From the NCBI GenBank assembly GCA_020796225.1, contig CM036753.1, positions 87,326,203-87,390,202 on the forward strand: a stretch of 64,000 nucleotides of DNA, in the 5' to 3' direction. The DNA is from Arion vulgaris (Eukaryota > Mollusca > Gastropoda > Stylommatophora > Arionidae). Position 1 is the first letter of the stretch. Each line of letters starts with the position of its first letter. The notes beneath the pieces are model-generated. The model did no database searches and was not told where the DNA came from. It saw nothing but the letters and a program-made list of their open reading frames with translations. The position numbers and the translations under genes were made by a program. Shown here in pieces: positions 1-11,307 of this stretch.

Positions 1-1345
1 TAGATGACATCAGCAGTCAGGCTACAGTAATAGCAGTAGTACAGTATCGTCACATCTAGTTGGAATATCGCTAGTCTCTTTCTCAAAAATCTGTACTAGC
101 TTATCCAAATGTTTGCTTTTCAAATGTCAGATCGGCCTGTCTCTTTGTCGTGTGGCTCTGTTTTGTATAAAGCGATACTTTAGTGGGCGTTGCTTCAAAA
201 GAAACACATAATCGATTCTTGGAAAAAAGGAATAAAATGTACATATTTTTTAACTGGGTACAATAAAAGACTTGGCCATATTGACTCCTACAATACAACA
301 CGTCACTTGACAATCGTTCTGGGAGTTCCAGTTTTCTTATAAGCCACGTCACAAACCAAAATATAAAATAGAAACACAATTACACATTTTGATACATGAA
401 ATAGTGCTCTGCCGGCTTAATATAAGAGACTTATAACATATTATGTTAGTCCACCCTCTGTTACAAAGTGTATTAAAAAAACCCAGTGTGCACAGCATAG
501 TTTTAGTGTGCGTATAAATAAAATAAAATTTCCCGTTGCCTTTTCAGACCTGAGGGTATGAAGTGCATGCCACTTCACTTTTCTAGACCCTAGTGTGCAG
601 GAGGTAGGAGCGCCGGTTCCTTTCTTCACGTGTGTGAACGTCGAGTGTAGAATTAAACCCACAACCCTCTTGTGTCCGAGTTAATAGACGAACGTTCACG
701 CATTACGCTTGTCCGTGCCACATAGTGTGAGCAAACTATGTGTTAATGTCCTAGTAACTTCTGAAATTGTATAAGCATTATACACCTACATAATAGCTGC
801 AAGGTAGTTTATTGAACATTTTTTAAATCATTGTCGAAACGTATCATTATATGTTCATGTTTGAATTGTTTTAAGTATTAGTATTATAACATGAAACGAT
901 AACGCACGCTGATGCCCCAAGCCTCTACTTTAAATATATAATATATATCTACTGGTTCTAATACGTACTTGTTGCTGGTAACGAAATGTTAACTGACTGC
1001 CTTATAATTAGTGGATACTATAAATATGAAGTACGAGGTATTAAAGATGTATGGAAGGAGGGGTAGGGAAAATGAAGAATTAAGGGGCACATTGAAGGTA
1101 TTCAACGAATATAATTCACATTATAACCTGGAAATCGATGAAGTAATTAACTTGAGACTGAGGCAATTCGGAATCAACATTATTACAGTGAGGAAGAGAG
1201 ACATGAGAGGATGGATACGAAATTTGTATAACCAGAAAACTACAGGAACCATATATTTTTGACAAGAATATGCATTAATGTTTGTTGATATTTTCACAAT
1301 GAAAAGTTTATTTATCTTAAACATGTCGTTACTACTTGTAATATC
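1..1345. other. unannotated AT-rich sequence
   Basis: I recognise no gene, repeat family or array here. A lysine/arginine-rich open frame of 83 codons (1011-1262) has no recognisable domain and no splice-site support, so I do not call it. Confidence 0.5.
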
Positions 1346-2265
1346 TCTGTTTAGCACTGTGTATGACAGCTCTGTTTAGCACTGTGTATGACAGCTCTGT
1401 TTAGCACTGTGTATGACAGCTCTGTTTAGCACTGTGTATGATAGCTCTGTTTAGCACTGTGTATGACAGCTCTGTTTAGCACTGTGTATGACAGCTCTGT
1501 TTAGCACTGTGTATGACAGCTCTGTTTAGCACTGTGTATGACAGCTCTGTTTAGCACTGTGTATGACAGCTCTGTTTAGCACTGTGTATGACAGCTCTGT
1601 TTAGCACTGTGTATGACAGCTCTGTTTAGCACTGTGTATGACAGCTCTGTTTAGCACTGTGTATGACAGCTCTGTTTAGCACTGTGTATGACAGCTCTGT
1701 TTAGCACTGTGTATGACAGCTCTGTTTAGCACTGTGTATGACAGCTCTGTTTAGCACTGTGTATGACAGCTCTGTTTAGCACTGTGTATGACAGCTCTGT
1801 TTAGCACTGTGTATGACAGCTCTGTTTAGCACTGTGTATGACAGCTCTGTTTAGCACTGTGTATGACAGCTCTGTTTAGCACTGTGTATGACAGCTCTGT
1901 TTAGCACTGTGTATGACAGCTCTGTTTAGCACTGTGTATGACAGCTCTGTTTAGCACTGTGTATGACAGCTCTGTTTAGCACTGTGTATGACAGCTCTGT
2001 TTAGCACTGTGTATGACAGCTCTGTTTAGCACTGTGTATGACAGCTCTGTTTAGCACTGTGTATGACAGCTCTGTTTAGCACTGTGTATGACAGCTCTGT
2101 TTAGCATTGTGTATGACATCTCTGTTTAGCACTGTGTATGACAGCTCTGTTTAGCACTGTGTATGACAGCTCTGTTTAGCACTGTGTATGACAGCTCTGT
2201 TTAGCATTGGTATGGAGCTCTGTTTAGCATGTGTATGACAGCTCTGTTTACACTTTGTATGACAG
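1346..2265. repeat. minisatellite, 25-bp unit, about 37 copies
   Basis: The 25-bp unit starts TCTGTTTAGCACTGTG and ends TATGACAGC. Units from 1346 to about 2105 are almost identical, with single changes such as ATAGC at 1441. The last four or five units (2106-2265) carry several substitutions and small deletions. A homogeneous body with a decayed right edge suggests recent internal expansion or gene conversion with older edge units. Confidence 0.97.
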
Positions 2266-3006
2266 GGATGGAAGGGGCGGGGCATGAACCTGTGGAATTT
2301 AATGGCCACATGGCTAGAGCAGACGCAGAGAAACTGTTCAGTTATTATTGTTTTTATGTCCCTGACAGAACAAACTCATTGGTCATACCGGTATTGAACC
2401 CGCGTCTCCCGCAGAGAAGATCGCGCTCTCCATTCGACCAGACTCTCAACTTTGAAAAAATCTTATCTCTATTATTATCAGCTTGGAATTATTTGTCAAC
2501 ATGAATAGTTTGCTGTCGTCTCCCGTTGAATAGTGAGACATTAATCGTGTCGTTTATTTGTATCCTATAATCAATTCTTTTCCAAACCAGAATTTTCAAA
2601 TTCAAGACTGTCTCCTTTTGGTAAAGTTTACATTTGACAAACGAAATTATATATATATATATAAATAAACAAAGAAATAAATATAAAATTTGTTAAAGTA
2701 CACAGAATATATTTTTTATTAAATAAATTAAATTGGACCTGAGACAGTATTCATGTTGTTTGTTGCAAAAGACTAGAAATATGACATCAGATACAGAGTT
2801 TCATGTTGTTGCAACAGACGAGACTTGACGAGTTGTTACATTCTTGTTACTTTTCGTCTATGATCTATTAAACTTCACGTTTGACTTTACATAGACGTCT
2901 CTAGAATTTTAGTTTAGAAATCAATTTTGAAACCATTTTCTGTAACCGTTGAACGTCAATGATTGTTGAAGGAACGAAGATAAAATTAAGCAGTAGTTAA
3001 GTGTGT
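2266..3006. other. unannotated AT-rich sequence
   Basis: A 91-codon open frame at 2229-2504 begins inside the preceding array and has no recognisable domain. A short AT run lies near 2650. Nothing else is identified. Confidence 0.5.
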
Positions 3007-3044
3007 CAAACACACACATATACACACATATATATCACACAAAC

Positions 3045-3082
<38 letters not shown>
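3007..3082. repeat. CA/TA microsatellite
   Basis: Mixed CACACATA followed by about 18 TA dinucleotides, immediately upstream of a SINE copy. Confidence 0.9.
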
Positions 3083-3084
<2 letters not shown>

Positions 3085-3130
3085 ATTTTTGTATTTATAG
3101 CACTATATTTATATATCTTTAAATATGGTC

Positions 3131-3367
3131 GAGGTTCTCTGTCTCTAAGTCATGCCTTGCAATCCGAATGTCGTGGGTTTTAATCCGGACCGAGTCCCTG
3201 TGTTTACGAGTGCATTTTTTCCCAGAACTCTAAGATTGTTGCCGGAGCTACGGAGCCAGTTCTTTGTGCAATACGCTTGGCAGTGGTTTGCAATATCTAA
3301 GGAGAGGGACAAAGCAATATGGCGTAAAACTCGATGCAGTGAAACCAATCCTTCGTCCTTAGACACA
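3131..3367 (+). repeat. tRNA-derived SINE, family A
   Basis: Family A copies recur through the window (also 4212, 12545, 15051, 20243, 33880, 34143, 51622 on +; 16644, 40479, 54285, 61572 on -). The head resembles a tRNA with an A box (in better copies TGGCTGAGTGG) and a B box (GGTTCGAATCC). The body contains GTTGCCGGAGCTACGGAG, then a segment reading GCGTGCCATTTCTGCGGAGA, and ends near CAATCCTTCG. This copy is diverged but nearly full length. Confidence 0.85.
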
Positions 3368-3390
3368 TAGTCATATATATTACAAGGTTA

Positions 3391-3589
3391 AGTTAATAAC
3401 GCTGTTTGTGATTTTTCTAGGCATTATTACGTTCAGTAGTTTGCCATTGCTTTCTGAACGGGCCATCGTCCTTTTGTTAAAATCCACGCGAAACAATTTG
3501 CAACCAAACTGTCCGCAGCGTGGTTCGAACTCAGAACGTCGAGGTTAATAGACCGAGTCACTAACCCGTAGGCCACAGAAGCCACATTC
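3391..3589 (-). repeat. tRNA-derived SINE, family C, with target duplication
   Basis: On the - strand the head has an A-box-like GGCCTACGGGTTAGTGACT and B box GAGTTCGAACCACG, followed by a body ending near AATCACAAACAGCG. The insertion is flanked by CAAGGTTA at 3383-3390 and 3590-3597. Other copies: 19660 (+) and 60901 (-). The 3' portion resembles family E. Confidence 0.85.
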
Positions 3590-3597
3590 CAAGGTTA

Positions 3598-4003
3598 CAA
3601 GGAATAAATATATGAGGGTAAAGGAAAATGAGGTTAAGTGTGAAATGTAATGAAGTTTGTTTTAATAAGAGAGTCACTAGAACGACATAAAAGTTCTTGC
3701 AAATAATGTTTCTATGTACATTACATAAGCATTAGAGAACAGAATGTTTAGTTGCAAGAAGGAAAAAGACATTAAGAGTTTAAATGAAAATACTAAGTAC
3801 TAAGTGAAAATAACGTCAATGAAGAATGTGACAAATCACTATTGCTAAAGTCTTCTCTTCTACGTTGACTTTAGTATAAACCAGGGCATGTGTTCTTAAA
3901 CAAGGATAATATCTGAAAATATAGAAGTTTATAAATTAATATTTCTAGAATGACTTTGCACTGTATATACGTTTTGTGTATTTTATGTACACAAATGGTA
4001 AAC
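3598..4003. other. unannotated AT-rich sequence
   Basis: No gene or recognised repeat between a SINE and the next array. Confidence 0.5.
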
Positions 4004-4235
4004 ATTAGGATTCTCTATGGTGAAGTGGTGACATTAGGATTCTCTATGGTGAAGTGGTGACATTAGGATTCTCTATGGTGAAGTGGTGACATTAGGATTC
4101 TCTATGGTGAAGTGGTGACATTAGGATTCTCTATGGTGAAGTGGTGACATTAGGATTCTCTATGGTGAAGTGGTGACATTAGGATTCTCTATGGTGAAGT
4201 GGTGACATTAGGATTATCTATGGTGAAGTGGTTAA
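4004..4235 (+). repeat. 29-bp minisatellite derived from a SINE head
   Basis: Eight units start at 4004, 4033, 4062, 4091, 4120, 4149, 4178 and 4207. Each contains CTCTATGGTGAAGTGGT, which is the A-box region of SINE family A. The eighth unit runs on into the rest of a SINE copy (GTTAAGACGG and onward), so the array is an amplified SINE head. Confidence 0.92.
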
Positions 4236-4662
4236 GACGGTTGACTGTCGTTCTGAAGGTGGTTGGTTCGAGTCCGGAGCAAGTAAAATGTGCAATTTGT
4301 TTATGAAATCTCTTGGATTGTTGCTGGAGCTACGAAGTTTGAGTATTTTTGCAATATTTCTCGTCTAGATGACGTGTCATTTCTTCTGCTACATATTTCT
4401 ATTGGCAATTTATTCTCTGCTCAGATGACGTGTATTTCTTCTGCTACATATTTTCAATATTCTCGCAGATGACGTGTGATTTCTTCTGCTACATATTTTG
4501 CAATATTCTCGCAGATGACGTGTCATTTCTTGCTACATATTTTACAATATTCTCGGCAGATGACGTGTCATTTCTGCTACAAGGACAGCGCCATATGGAG
4601 AAGCTCGGTGCAATTAAGTTAATCATTCAGCATTAAGTTAAGCATTCAGACCCTTTTAGACA
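4212..4662 (+). repeat. SINE family A copy carrying two internal expansions
   Basis: The head is the last unit of the 29-bp array. The B box GGTTCGAGTCC follows at about 4265, then GTTGCTGGAGCTACGAAG. The middle of the element is expanded into about five 45-bp units at 4368-4581, each containing GATGACGTGT and mostly TTTCTTCTGCTACATATTT. The normal SINE end (CATATGGAGAAGCTCGGTGC) follows, with a short duplication around 4620-4655. Confidence 0.85.
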
Positions 4663-4906
4663 AGTAAACATTACAATGTCATTGTATATTTGAAATGTAC
4701 AAAATATATATCACACTATATACACTAATAGATCTTCGACTCTGTACAATAATAAATAGACTAGTTATACAATTTCTTAAACATAAAATAAAGTTCTTAG
4801 GTTTGAACATTTATTCTTTAGTTGTTACCATTACCACCTGTAACATAGGGCTGTTCAGCTCAGTCAGGAAATCGGAAATTTCACTTGATGTTGGTTAACT
4901 TTTATG

Positions 4907-5115
4907 CAGGATGTTCAAGATAAACATCAGCCTCGTCAAGGGAGCCAATCTGGCATATGTTTATGAAAATGAGATGGTGTGGGAAGGGGCGATGATCAAA
5001 TGTAACGAAAGAACAAGCTAGCCAGAACCGGTTTAAATAGTAAATAGACAAAACGCAATGCGTACCTGACAACTTTTGATTTGTCAATGAGGCTGCTTTT
5101 ATACTGAACACCCTG
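4907..5115 (-). mobile_element. Tc1/mariner-like MITE
   Basis: The ends are inverted copies: CAGGATGTTCAAGATAA on the left, and TGAACACCCTG on the right, bounded by TA-type target sites. Internal sequence is homologous, in opposite orientation, to the better-preserved copy at 57936-58193 (both share a segment around ACCGGTT and TTTAAATAGTAAATA). It has no coding capacity. TA target and short inverted ends suggest Tc1/mariner; the superfamily is inferred. Confidence 0.8.
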
Positions 5116-5154
5116 TATATGTTTAGTAGCCCATTGTAATAAACTCTCCCTCGT

Positions 5155-5665
5155 TCCGTTACACGTTACATAGGGCCTGCAAATAATTTCTCAATACCAC
5201 TCTATCATGGTCATCTCGCTCAATCTCCTTCATGGAACTGAGACCGATATTTCTTGCCTCTCTCAGCAAAGTTCGTTTCAGAGTCGTCCTCTCGTTCTTG
5301 AGCCCTTTGCATTCCACTTCAATGCCTGCTTTGATATTCGTTGATCATTTCTCCCAAGGTGTGTCCAACATATCTCCATCTTCTCTTTCTTATTATAACA
5401 GTTGCACCAGTGGTAGACCAGATATTTTCTGATTTCATCACTTCTGAATTCGTTCCAATCATCGCAGACATCTATTTTCAAATGCATTCAACTTGCTTTC
5501 TATATCTTTAGTCATTTTCCAACTCTCGCTGGCATATGTTAGGATTGATACAACATTTGAGTTGAAAATTCGTAATTTAGTTTTAATACTATATAACTTG
5601 CAGTTCCATATTTTATTTAGACTTTTAAAATCTAATGTTGCTTTGCCAATTCGTATCATAATTTC
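5155..5665 (-). pseudogene. RTE/Jockey-type LINE 3' fragment
   Basis: The - strand encodes pieces of the post-RT region common to RTE-like LINEs: a stretch reading IGKATLDFKSLNKIWN, then VVSILTYASESWKMT and NAFENRCLR, followed by a frame-disrupted EFRSDEIRKYL segment. Several frame breaks make it non-functional. The same segment recurs at 35790-36190 and, opposite strand, at 37080-37690. Confidence 0.75.
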
Positions 5666-6062
5666 TTTTTTTTAACATAGATCATTGTAAGCTTTATCGA
5701 AATTATACACACATCTATTGAGTCTATGGTTATTAATTGATTAAATGTGTTAAATAGTACTGATATCCTCAGCATTCAATTTAATTTGTGACATAATATT
5801 ACATTGTATGTGCATGTTATGTTGTTTTTAACATGAATTTATTTTTATCTGACAATATTGAAATACTGGTGTCACGGGTCTTGTGACTACAAGGGGTAGT
5901 GGTTGTTACTAAGCGTCTTGTTTAGTCACATGAGACCACTATCTATGATAGGGTGGAATTAAAGAAATGCATATTCTTGTATGCTTGCAAGTAAAGTTTC
6001 ACAACTAGTTTGTTTATGTCAATGATATGCTCAATTATCGCTTATATCAATATTATAAAGTC
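5666..6062. other. unannotated sequence
   Basis: AT-rich, no gene or recognised repeat. Confidence 0.5.
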
Positions 6063-6520
6063 TGCTCATCATCATCATCAAGTTGTGTATCCTTTATAGG
6101 ACGTTGTTCTCTTTGCAGCACATCTGAAATTCACTCTGTCTCTTGCCAGTTCACCCACTTTGTCGATGGTCATGTTCATGGTTTCTTTAATATCTTGTAG
6201 CCATCTTCTTCTTGGTCTGCCTCTGCGTCCTGGGACCATGCCCTCTAGTATTGTTCTTTCCAGGCCATCGTGACGCTTGATGTGACCAAAGTATGTAATT
6301 TTTCTGTATAGTATGTTGTTTATCAGCCAATTCTCTTTAACGTTTAGTTCTTTCAGGACATCAGGGTTCTTTCTTTTTCTGTCCATGGTATTCGTAGGAT
6401 CTTTCTGTAGCATTCAGTTTCGAAGGACTGGATTTTCGTTCTTAATTTTTGTGTAATAGTCCATGATTCACAACCATAAGTAGCCACTGGGAAAATGCAT
6501 GCTCTCAATATTTTTAATTT
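6063..6520 (-). pseudogene. RTE-type LINE 3' end, family G, with ATC tail
   Basis: A 111-codon - strand frame (6078-6413) contains YFGHIKRHDGLERTILEG, a basic GRRGRPRRRW block and VGELARDRVNFRCAAKR, typical of the last part of RTE-like LINE polyproteins. The element ends in a short CATCATCATCATCA run at 6066-6081, consistent with the simple-repeat tails of RTE elements. The coding frame upstream of 6413 is broken. Related copies: 32605, 45190. Confidence 0.8.
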
Positions 6521-6847
6521 TAGTACTTTTAGTAATTTTAAAGTCCACTACTTTAATAAAATTACCAACATTGTCTTTAAATTTGTATAACAATTTGCGA
6601 AATAGTTTAGCTTTTAACAAACATTAGACAACATTCTATTCAAAATACATTTCTGCACGTCTAGCACACATACAATATAAATCACAGCTATAAACAGGAA
6701 TAGATTTATCTCTGTGATTTTAGCCATTGAGTATATAAGTTGGGGTGCTGGTTTACAGCAAAACTGTGATCGTTGGTAAGATTTTGTTTTATTCAGCTTA
6801 CCCTAGCTCGTAACAGTCTCCACCGTGTCTTCTGCGGTTTCATGTGT

Positions 6848-7330
6848 GCCCATCATCATCATCATCATTATTCAGTTGATTGTTCTGTGCAGAACGTTAT
6901 CACCATATCAGTGATCGGAATTTCTCTCTATCAAAAGCCATATGTTTGGCTCCTATTTCTGTCATACTTATCTATCACATCCCGTATCATTCATTGCTTT
7001 TGTCTTCATCTTCTCTTGTTTTCCAGATTATGTCTCTCACTGATTGTTCTTTCCAAACTCTTTTTATGTTGTTGCGATTTTTCAATTTTCTCAATATTAT
7101 TTTGCTATTCAATCTGGTTTTTTTTCTACTTTGAGTTCTTTTCAGATAATTCTGTTCGTTATTTGCTCTGTCCGAGAAATGTTCAAAATTATCCTATATT
7201 CTCTACATCCTAAAGAACTTATATGTTTTAAAGCTTATTTGATAAATACTCTAGTCTCTCACATGTATGTTACCTCTGAAGTTACTAAGACTCTTATTAT
7301 TCCTATTTTTGTTGTCCTGTCTGTTCCATA
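6848..7330 (-). pseudogene. probable LINE 3' fragment with ATC tail
   Basis: A CATCATCATCATCATCATT run at 6850-6868 is followed by sequence that on the - strand weakly resembles family G (an RNVxRL-type end near 6895 and a basic middle). The long + strand frames here (6773-7213 and others) are antisense artefacts of low-complexity T-rich sequence. Confidence 0.4.
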
Positions 7331-7589
7331 ACAAATTTAAGATGCTTACAAATTGTAAGCCGATGTTAGATATTTAAATGTTTAAATCATATATTTATTA
7401 CTTGTTTGCAAAGGACAAAAATATATAAAGTTGTTCTATATATGAATTTCTCAGTATAGATTATTTACGTTGCTCTGTTTATTTTATCAGTTGTTGTCTG
7501 TTTGTTTTTTGTCCCATTAAGATATATATTTTTTCCTTCTCACTTTTACATTGAACTGTCATCATTTTGTTCTTAATGTCCATGTGTGA

Positions 7590-7770
7590 TATTGATAGAT
7601 GGCTAGATAATATCAAGACCACACTACATAAACACGGATATAACACAACAAGGGCGACTTATCTAGCCCTAGAACGCAAATTAAAACTTCCATCCCTACG
7701 CTTAACGGCAAGAGTCGACAGCCAACTACATATTCCACCTGGGAATAGACAATAGATAGATATTGACAAT
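7590..7770 (+). repeat. dispersed repeat J
   Basis: This segment is similar in inverse orientation to 22793-22935: both contain a CGGATATAACACAACAAG core, an AACGGCAAGAGT block and a CCACCTGGG end next to an AATAGATAGA-like flank. Family unknown; no tRNA boxes are obvious. Confidence 0.65.
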
Positions 7771-8216
7771 AGAAAAGTGTTGTCCGTAAATATAAGTTCA
7801 TATATTTCTTTTACTTCAATTACAGAAAGTTCAAATTGTTCTTTTTGACCTTCTTTTCTTACTTTAACCTGGCTGTTGTCTGTGATGTGTTACACAGATC
7901 TAGGGACTTAATGTAATCTTGTCCGGTTTTCTGTCTTAAGTCAAACTATTCTGCTGTATCATCACATATTCTCAGAGATGTTATCTGTTTATTATTACAT
8001 TGTTTTGATTATCTTTGCTGTCTCTTTATAGCGAGAATCTGACATACTTCTGCTGATCTCTAGTTTGTTAATTACTTTAAATGATGATAATATTGCTGCA
8101 CTATATTACTGAGCAATTCTCTCTCTGTGAGAGTGTTACGTATTCACGATAATCATTATAGTTAGTTGGAACATAGTTATTTGCAACTGAATTGTTTACT
8201 GGAAATGGAAATAGTG
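7771..8216. other. unannotated sequence
   Basis: No gene or recognised repeat. Confidence 0.45.
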
Positions 8217-8481
8217 GCATATCCTATACAAGACGTAGCCATCAACCACAGTAAATGAGTGTTTGATTTTCTAGGCACCACTTATACGTTAAGTAGTTTG
8301 CCATTGCTTTCTGAACGGTGAGGTCTATTTTTTACCTTTTGTAAAAATCCCAGGGAAACAAATTTGCTTCCAAACTTGCTTACCTTGGGGTTTGAACCAG
8401 GTACGCATGGGTTTGTGATCCCATATTTATACATATTATACGCATGGGTTTGAGCTCACTACCGCTTGAGCTACAAACGCT
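8217..8481 (-). repeat. tRNA-derived SINE, family E
   Basis: On the - strand: head with GTAGCTCAAGCGGTAGTGAG (A box), a B box region complementary to GGTTTGAACCAGG, and a tail running GGTGCCTAGAAAATCAAACA to AGGATATGCC. A 30-bp internal duplication (ACGCATGGGTTTG occurs twice, about 8403 and 8441) is private to this copy. Other copies: 10792 (-) and 14568 (+). Confidence 0.82.
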
Positions 8482-8862
8482 CACAATTGTTTACTATCTG
8501 TCGATTTGTTGCTCGTTGCGAGAGAAATGTATCGAGACTTCTGTTGAGTGTTCTTACTCTCAGTCTGACTGCCTAACATCACGACTAGGAACGGATCATC
8601 TCGCTCAATTTCTTTGGTTATAAACGAGCATAGGTATGGATAGTCCATTCTCAAGCGTTAGTCTAGCAAACTGTATTGTATGTTTTCAGGATCTGACGCT
8701 TGAATGTACTCTAAGATCTTGGTTAGTACTATAACCCTGGAAATCATACAAAAACAATGGGTATACCTTAGCATCCCAGTGTTGTAATGAAAAAGCGTTT
8801 GTGCTAAAGTGAAAAGATGTGATTAGAAATTGAAAAGACGTAAGTGCTGTTACATGTTCCTT
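8482..8862. other. unannotated sequence
   Basis: No gene or recognised repeat. Confidence 0.45.
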
Positions 8863-9016
8863 TAAACTTTGAAATAAATGTAAATCAGTTTCTCGCTGTC
8901 AACCATTACCAAGTTTGAAATAAATGTAAAACCAGTTTCTCGCTGTCAACCATTACTAAGTTTGAAATAGCTGTAAATCAGTGTCGCTCTGTCAACCCTT
9001 AAAACTTTGAAATACA
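8863..9016. repeat. minisatellite, about 48-bp unit, 3 copies
   Basis: Three units built on CTTTGAAATAAATGTAAA and TTCTCGCTGTCAACC, with a partial fourth. Confidence 0.85.
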
Positions 9017-9419
9017 AACTTAAAGTTCATCCATTCAAAGACAGATTTCTCTCTAGAATGATCGTCACCGGATGTGAAGTAAAACTTGAATAAGAAGCCC
9101 CAGGGGATGGGATATAACTAAAAGCTAAGACTGCAGTTTTAATAACATTAGAATGATGAGATAATTTAGATATTTTTTGATACTAGAAATGTAATATCAT
9201 TTCAGAGTGATATGCAAGGATTTCTAAAATGTTACAAGTTGTGAAGAAAGTAGAGAGAAAAAAAATACGTTAATAATTATAGAGAAAATGTCAGATGAAA
9301 ATTGCAAGCAATATAAATAAAATATAAAGAACACTGGATCGAGTGTTCTCGGACTGTGATGGTATGACAGAGTTGCAAACACAGATCTGTGGGTAAAAAC
9401 GTGAAAGAAACCCATGTTA
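9017..9419. other. unannotated sequence
   Basis: No gene recognised. The long - strand frame 9224-9658 is the antisense of the LINE fragment that follows. Confidence 0.45.
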
Positions 9420-9700
9420 ACACAGGTTAAGAGAAGGAGAAATGGCGATGGGTCGGGTATACCCTGCAAAAAACATAGTCGAGTGTCACTAGACAAGCAC
9501 CTGGGTAGAACCTGCAAATCAATTACAGAAAAAGGGACGTCCCAAACAGACCTGAAGACGGAGTCTTCTTGAGGAAATGAAGATGACTGGACTACCCTAG
9601 GAAGACGTAAAGAAAACAGCAAGAGACCAGGAAAAGTGACGAACAACTGTTGAGGCATCTATACTTCACAAGAAGCGGAAAGGAATAAGTAAGTAGGTAA
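9420..9700 (+). pseudogene. LINE 3' terminal fragment
   Basis: The + strand, with frame breaks, reads an arginine/lysine-rich end typical of non-LTR retrotransposons: KKGRPKQT, RRSLLEEMKMTGLP, EDVKKTARDQEK. In intact relatives this is the last 60-80 residues after the reverse transcriptase. The element ends in GGAATAAGTAAGTAGG, a simple-repeat tail. Confidence 0.7.
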
Positions 9701-9818
9701 CAACACTGAATTACGTGTAACTATCGTAGAAAGGATAGACAAAAACCGAATAGTAACAGTTCAACATGAAGAACATAAATGTTGAACTGAACAGAACTAA
9801 ATCTATCTCATCTCAAGT

Positions 9819-10028
9819 GCCATGCCTGCCGGCTTAGGAGATCATGTCTCTCCACAAATCTCTCTGCTTGGTGCACGTAATCAGTTCTGACGTCGATCTA
9901 GTATCGAACCATGATGTCAGGCCATCCAGCATCTTCTCCCTCTGTCTTCCGCGATCTCTCCTTCCTGAATTTTACCTGTTGCTACCAAATGTTCTAAACC
10001 TTCTCTTCGCATTATATGAACGAAGAAC
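9819..10028 (-). pseudogene. RTE-type LINE 3' end
   Basis: The - strand matches the ends of the copies at 21808-22530 and 28525-29060: a GGCATAGGCA-like terminus (GCCGGCAGGCATGGCAC), the RDMI-coding stretch, and the GRQREKMLDGLTSW-type block. It is truncated at about 70 codons. Confidence 0.75.
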
Positions 10029-10360
10029 CTACTAAATCTATACCAGATTAAAACTCAATTTTAGAAAGTGCAAAAAAGTGTCATATATAACTTGCTAACA
10101 TAACATGACACGTTTCATTATAGATAAAAATGAGTTGCGATTGGGGCAAACTACCTCATTATTTGAAACATATTAAAAGCTGCAAGAAGATTTGAAACTC
10201 TACACTGCAGGCTTCCTATACAAATGGCTGAATGTAAAATTCCAGACATTTTTATGTAGAAAACAAACGGAAATAAGAAGTAAAGTATTAAATCAATATT
10301 AAATCAGAAATTAGGAGTTAAAAAATGTTTTTGTCATTAACTTCTTCTAATATTTGTATT
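10029..10360. other. unannotated sequence
   Basis: No gene or recognised repeat. Confidence 0.45.
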
Positions 10361-10580
10361 TGTATAATATAGTGTATAACTTGCGTGTTGATGATGTCGA
10401 GAAGTTTGCTTAATATTATTTGTATAATATAGTGTATAACTTGCGTGTTGATGATGTCGAGAAGTTTGCTTAATATTATTTGTATAATATAGTGTATAAC
10501 TTGCGTGTTTATGATGTCGAGAAGTTTACTTAATATTATTTGTATAATTTGCTGTTCAACTTGCATGCTGATGTTCGGGA
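10361..10580. repeat. minisatellite, 60-bp unit, 3.6 copies
   Basis: Units start at 10361, 10421, 10481 and a diverged partial one at 10541; each contains GTATAACTTGCGTGTT and GATGATGTCGAGAAGTTT. Because 60 is divisible by three, the array reads as a repeating peptide on the - strand, which explains the 115-codon open frame there. Confidence 0.93.
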
Positions 10581-10613
10581 GTTTCGTAATGTTGTTATTT
10601 AGTATGGTTGTCG

Positions 10614-10721
10614 ATACTTCTTTTCTTCTTCTTTGCTTTCGTTCTTTACCACCAATTTTAATCACTCTTTGTGATATGTTTGATCTTTGCCAAGAACGTG
10701 TATACGTTGCACATTGGTTTC
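10614..10721 (-). repeat. dispersed repeat F, fragment
   Basis: Inverse match to 39036-39145: shares CACGTTCTTGGCAAAGATCA, CATATCACAAAGAGTGATTA and AAAGAACGAACGCAAAGAAG. It is the distal part of repeat F. Confidence 0.8.
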
Positions 10722-10791
10722 GCTAGTAAAACTTTGTACCAATACTGTTTAATTTTATATGTCACAACAAATGGATTTAGTGAATACAAAT

Positions 10792-10988
10792 CGGGGCATA
10801 TCCTTTACATAACTTCTCTATCAACCACAGTAAATTAGTCGTCGATTTTTTAGGCACCACTTATAGTTTCAGTAGTTTGCCATTGTTTTCTGAACGGTGA
10901 GATCTATTTGTGCCGTTCGTAAAAATCCACGCCGAACCAATGTGCTTCCAAACTGCCAGCCGCTGCGTTTGAACCAGGTACACTTGTA
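10792..10988 (-). repeat. SINE family E, head-truncated
   Basis: Shares the GGATATGCC end, the GGTGCCTAAAAAATC tail and the body with family E up to the B-box region; the A-box head is missing. Confidence 0.8.
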
Positions 10989-11307
10989 TTTAGTATGCCA
11001 GTCATAAAGTTGAATTTAAAAAATCCGTCTGTCCACTGTTTCGTAAAGTTTGTCTCTCTATAACTGCGCTGTAACACATTTAGAAAACTTCATTTTCTAG
11101 AATCGTGCATACTGAGTTATACTGTAGTTGGTGCCAGGTTTGACTGTTTGTAGAGGATGACATTAGAGCTGACTGATGCTAAGATTATCATATTTGTTTA
11201 GTCATTGTCTCGCGAATGTCATCTCCTGATTAGAACACATCCACCGCATATCACATTTGTTCTCCTGTGTTTGTGCGTACACACATATTGATTTAAAAGA
11301 CACTATT
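10989..11307. other. unannotated sequence
   Basis: No gene or recognised repeat. Confidence 0.45.

Noticed and set aside
1346..2265. CRISPR array
   Set aside because: Units are contiguous with no unique spacers, and the context is eukaryotic.
6845..6868. Histidine-rich metal-binding peptide (His run in a + frame)
   Set aside because: The run is the CAT repeat of a LINE tail, not a coding region.
6773..7331. Overlapping hydrophobic + frames up to 146 codons
   Set aside because: T-rich sequence read antisense to a probable LINE 3' fragment; all three + frames give similar low-complexity peptides.
9224..9658. 144-codon - frame
   Set aside because: Antisense of a LINE 3' fragment that reads the typical basic C-terminus on the + strand.
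10318..10665. 115-codon - frame with internal repeats
   Set aside because: Caused by the 60-bp array at 10361-10580.
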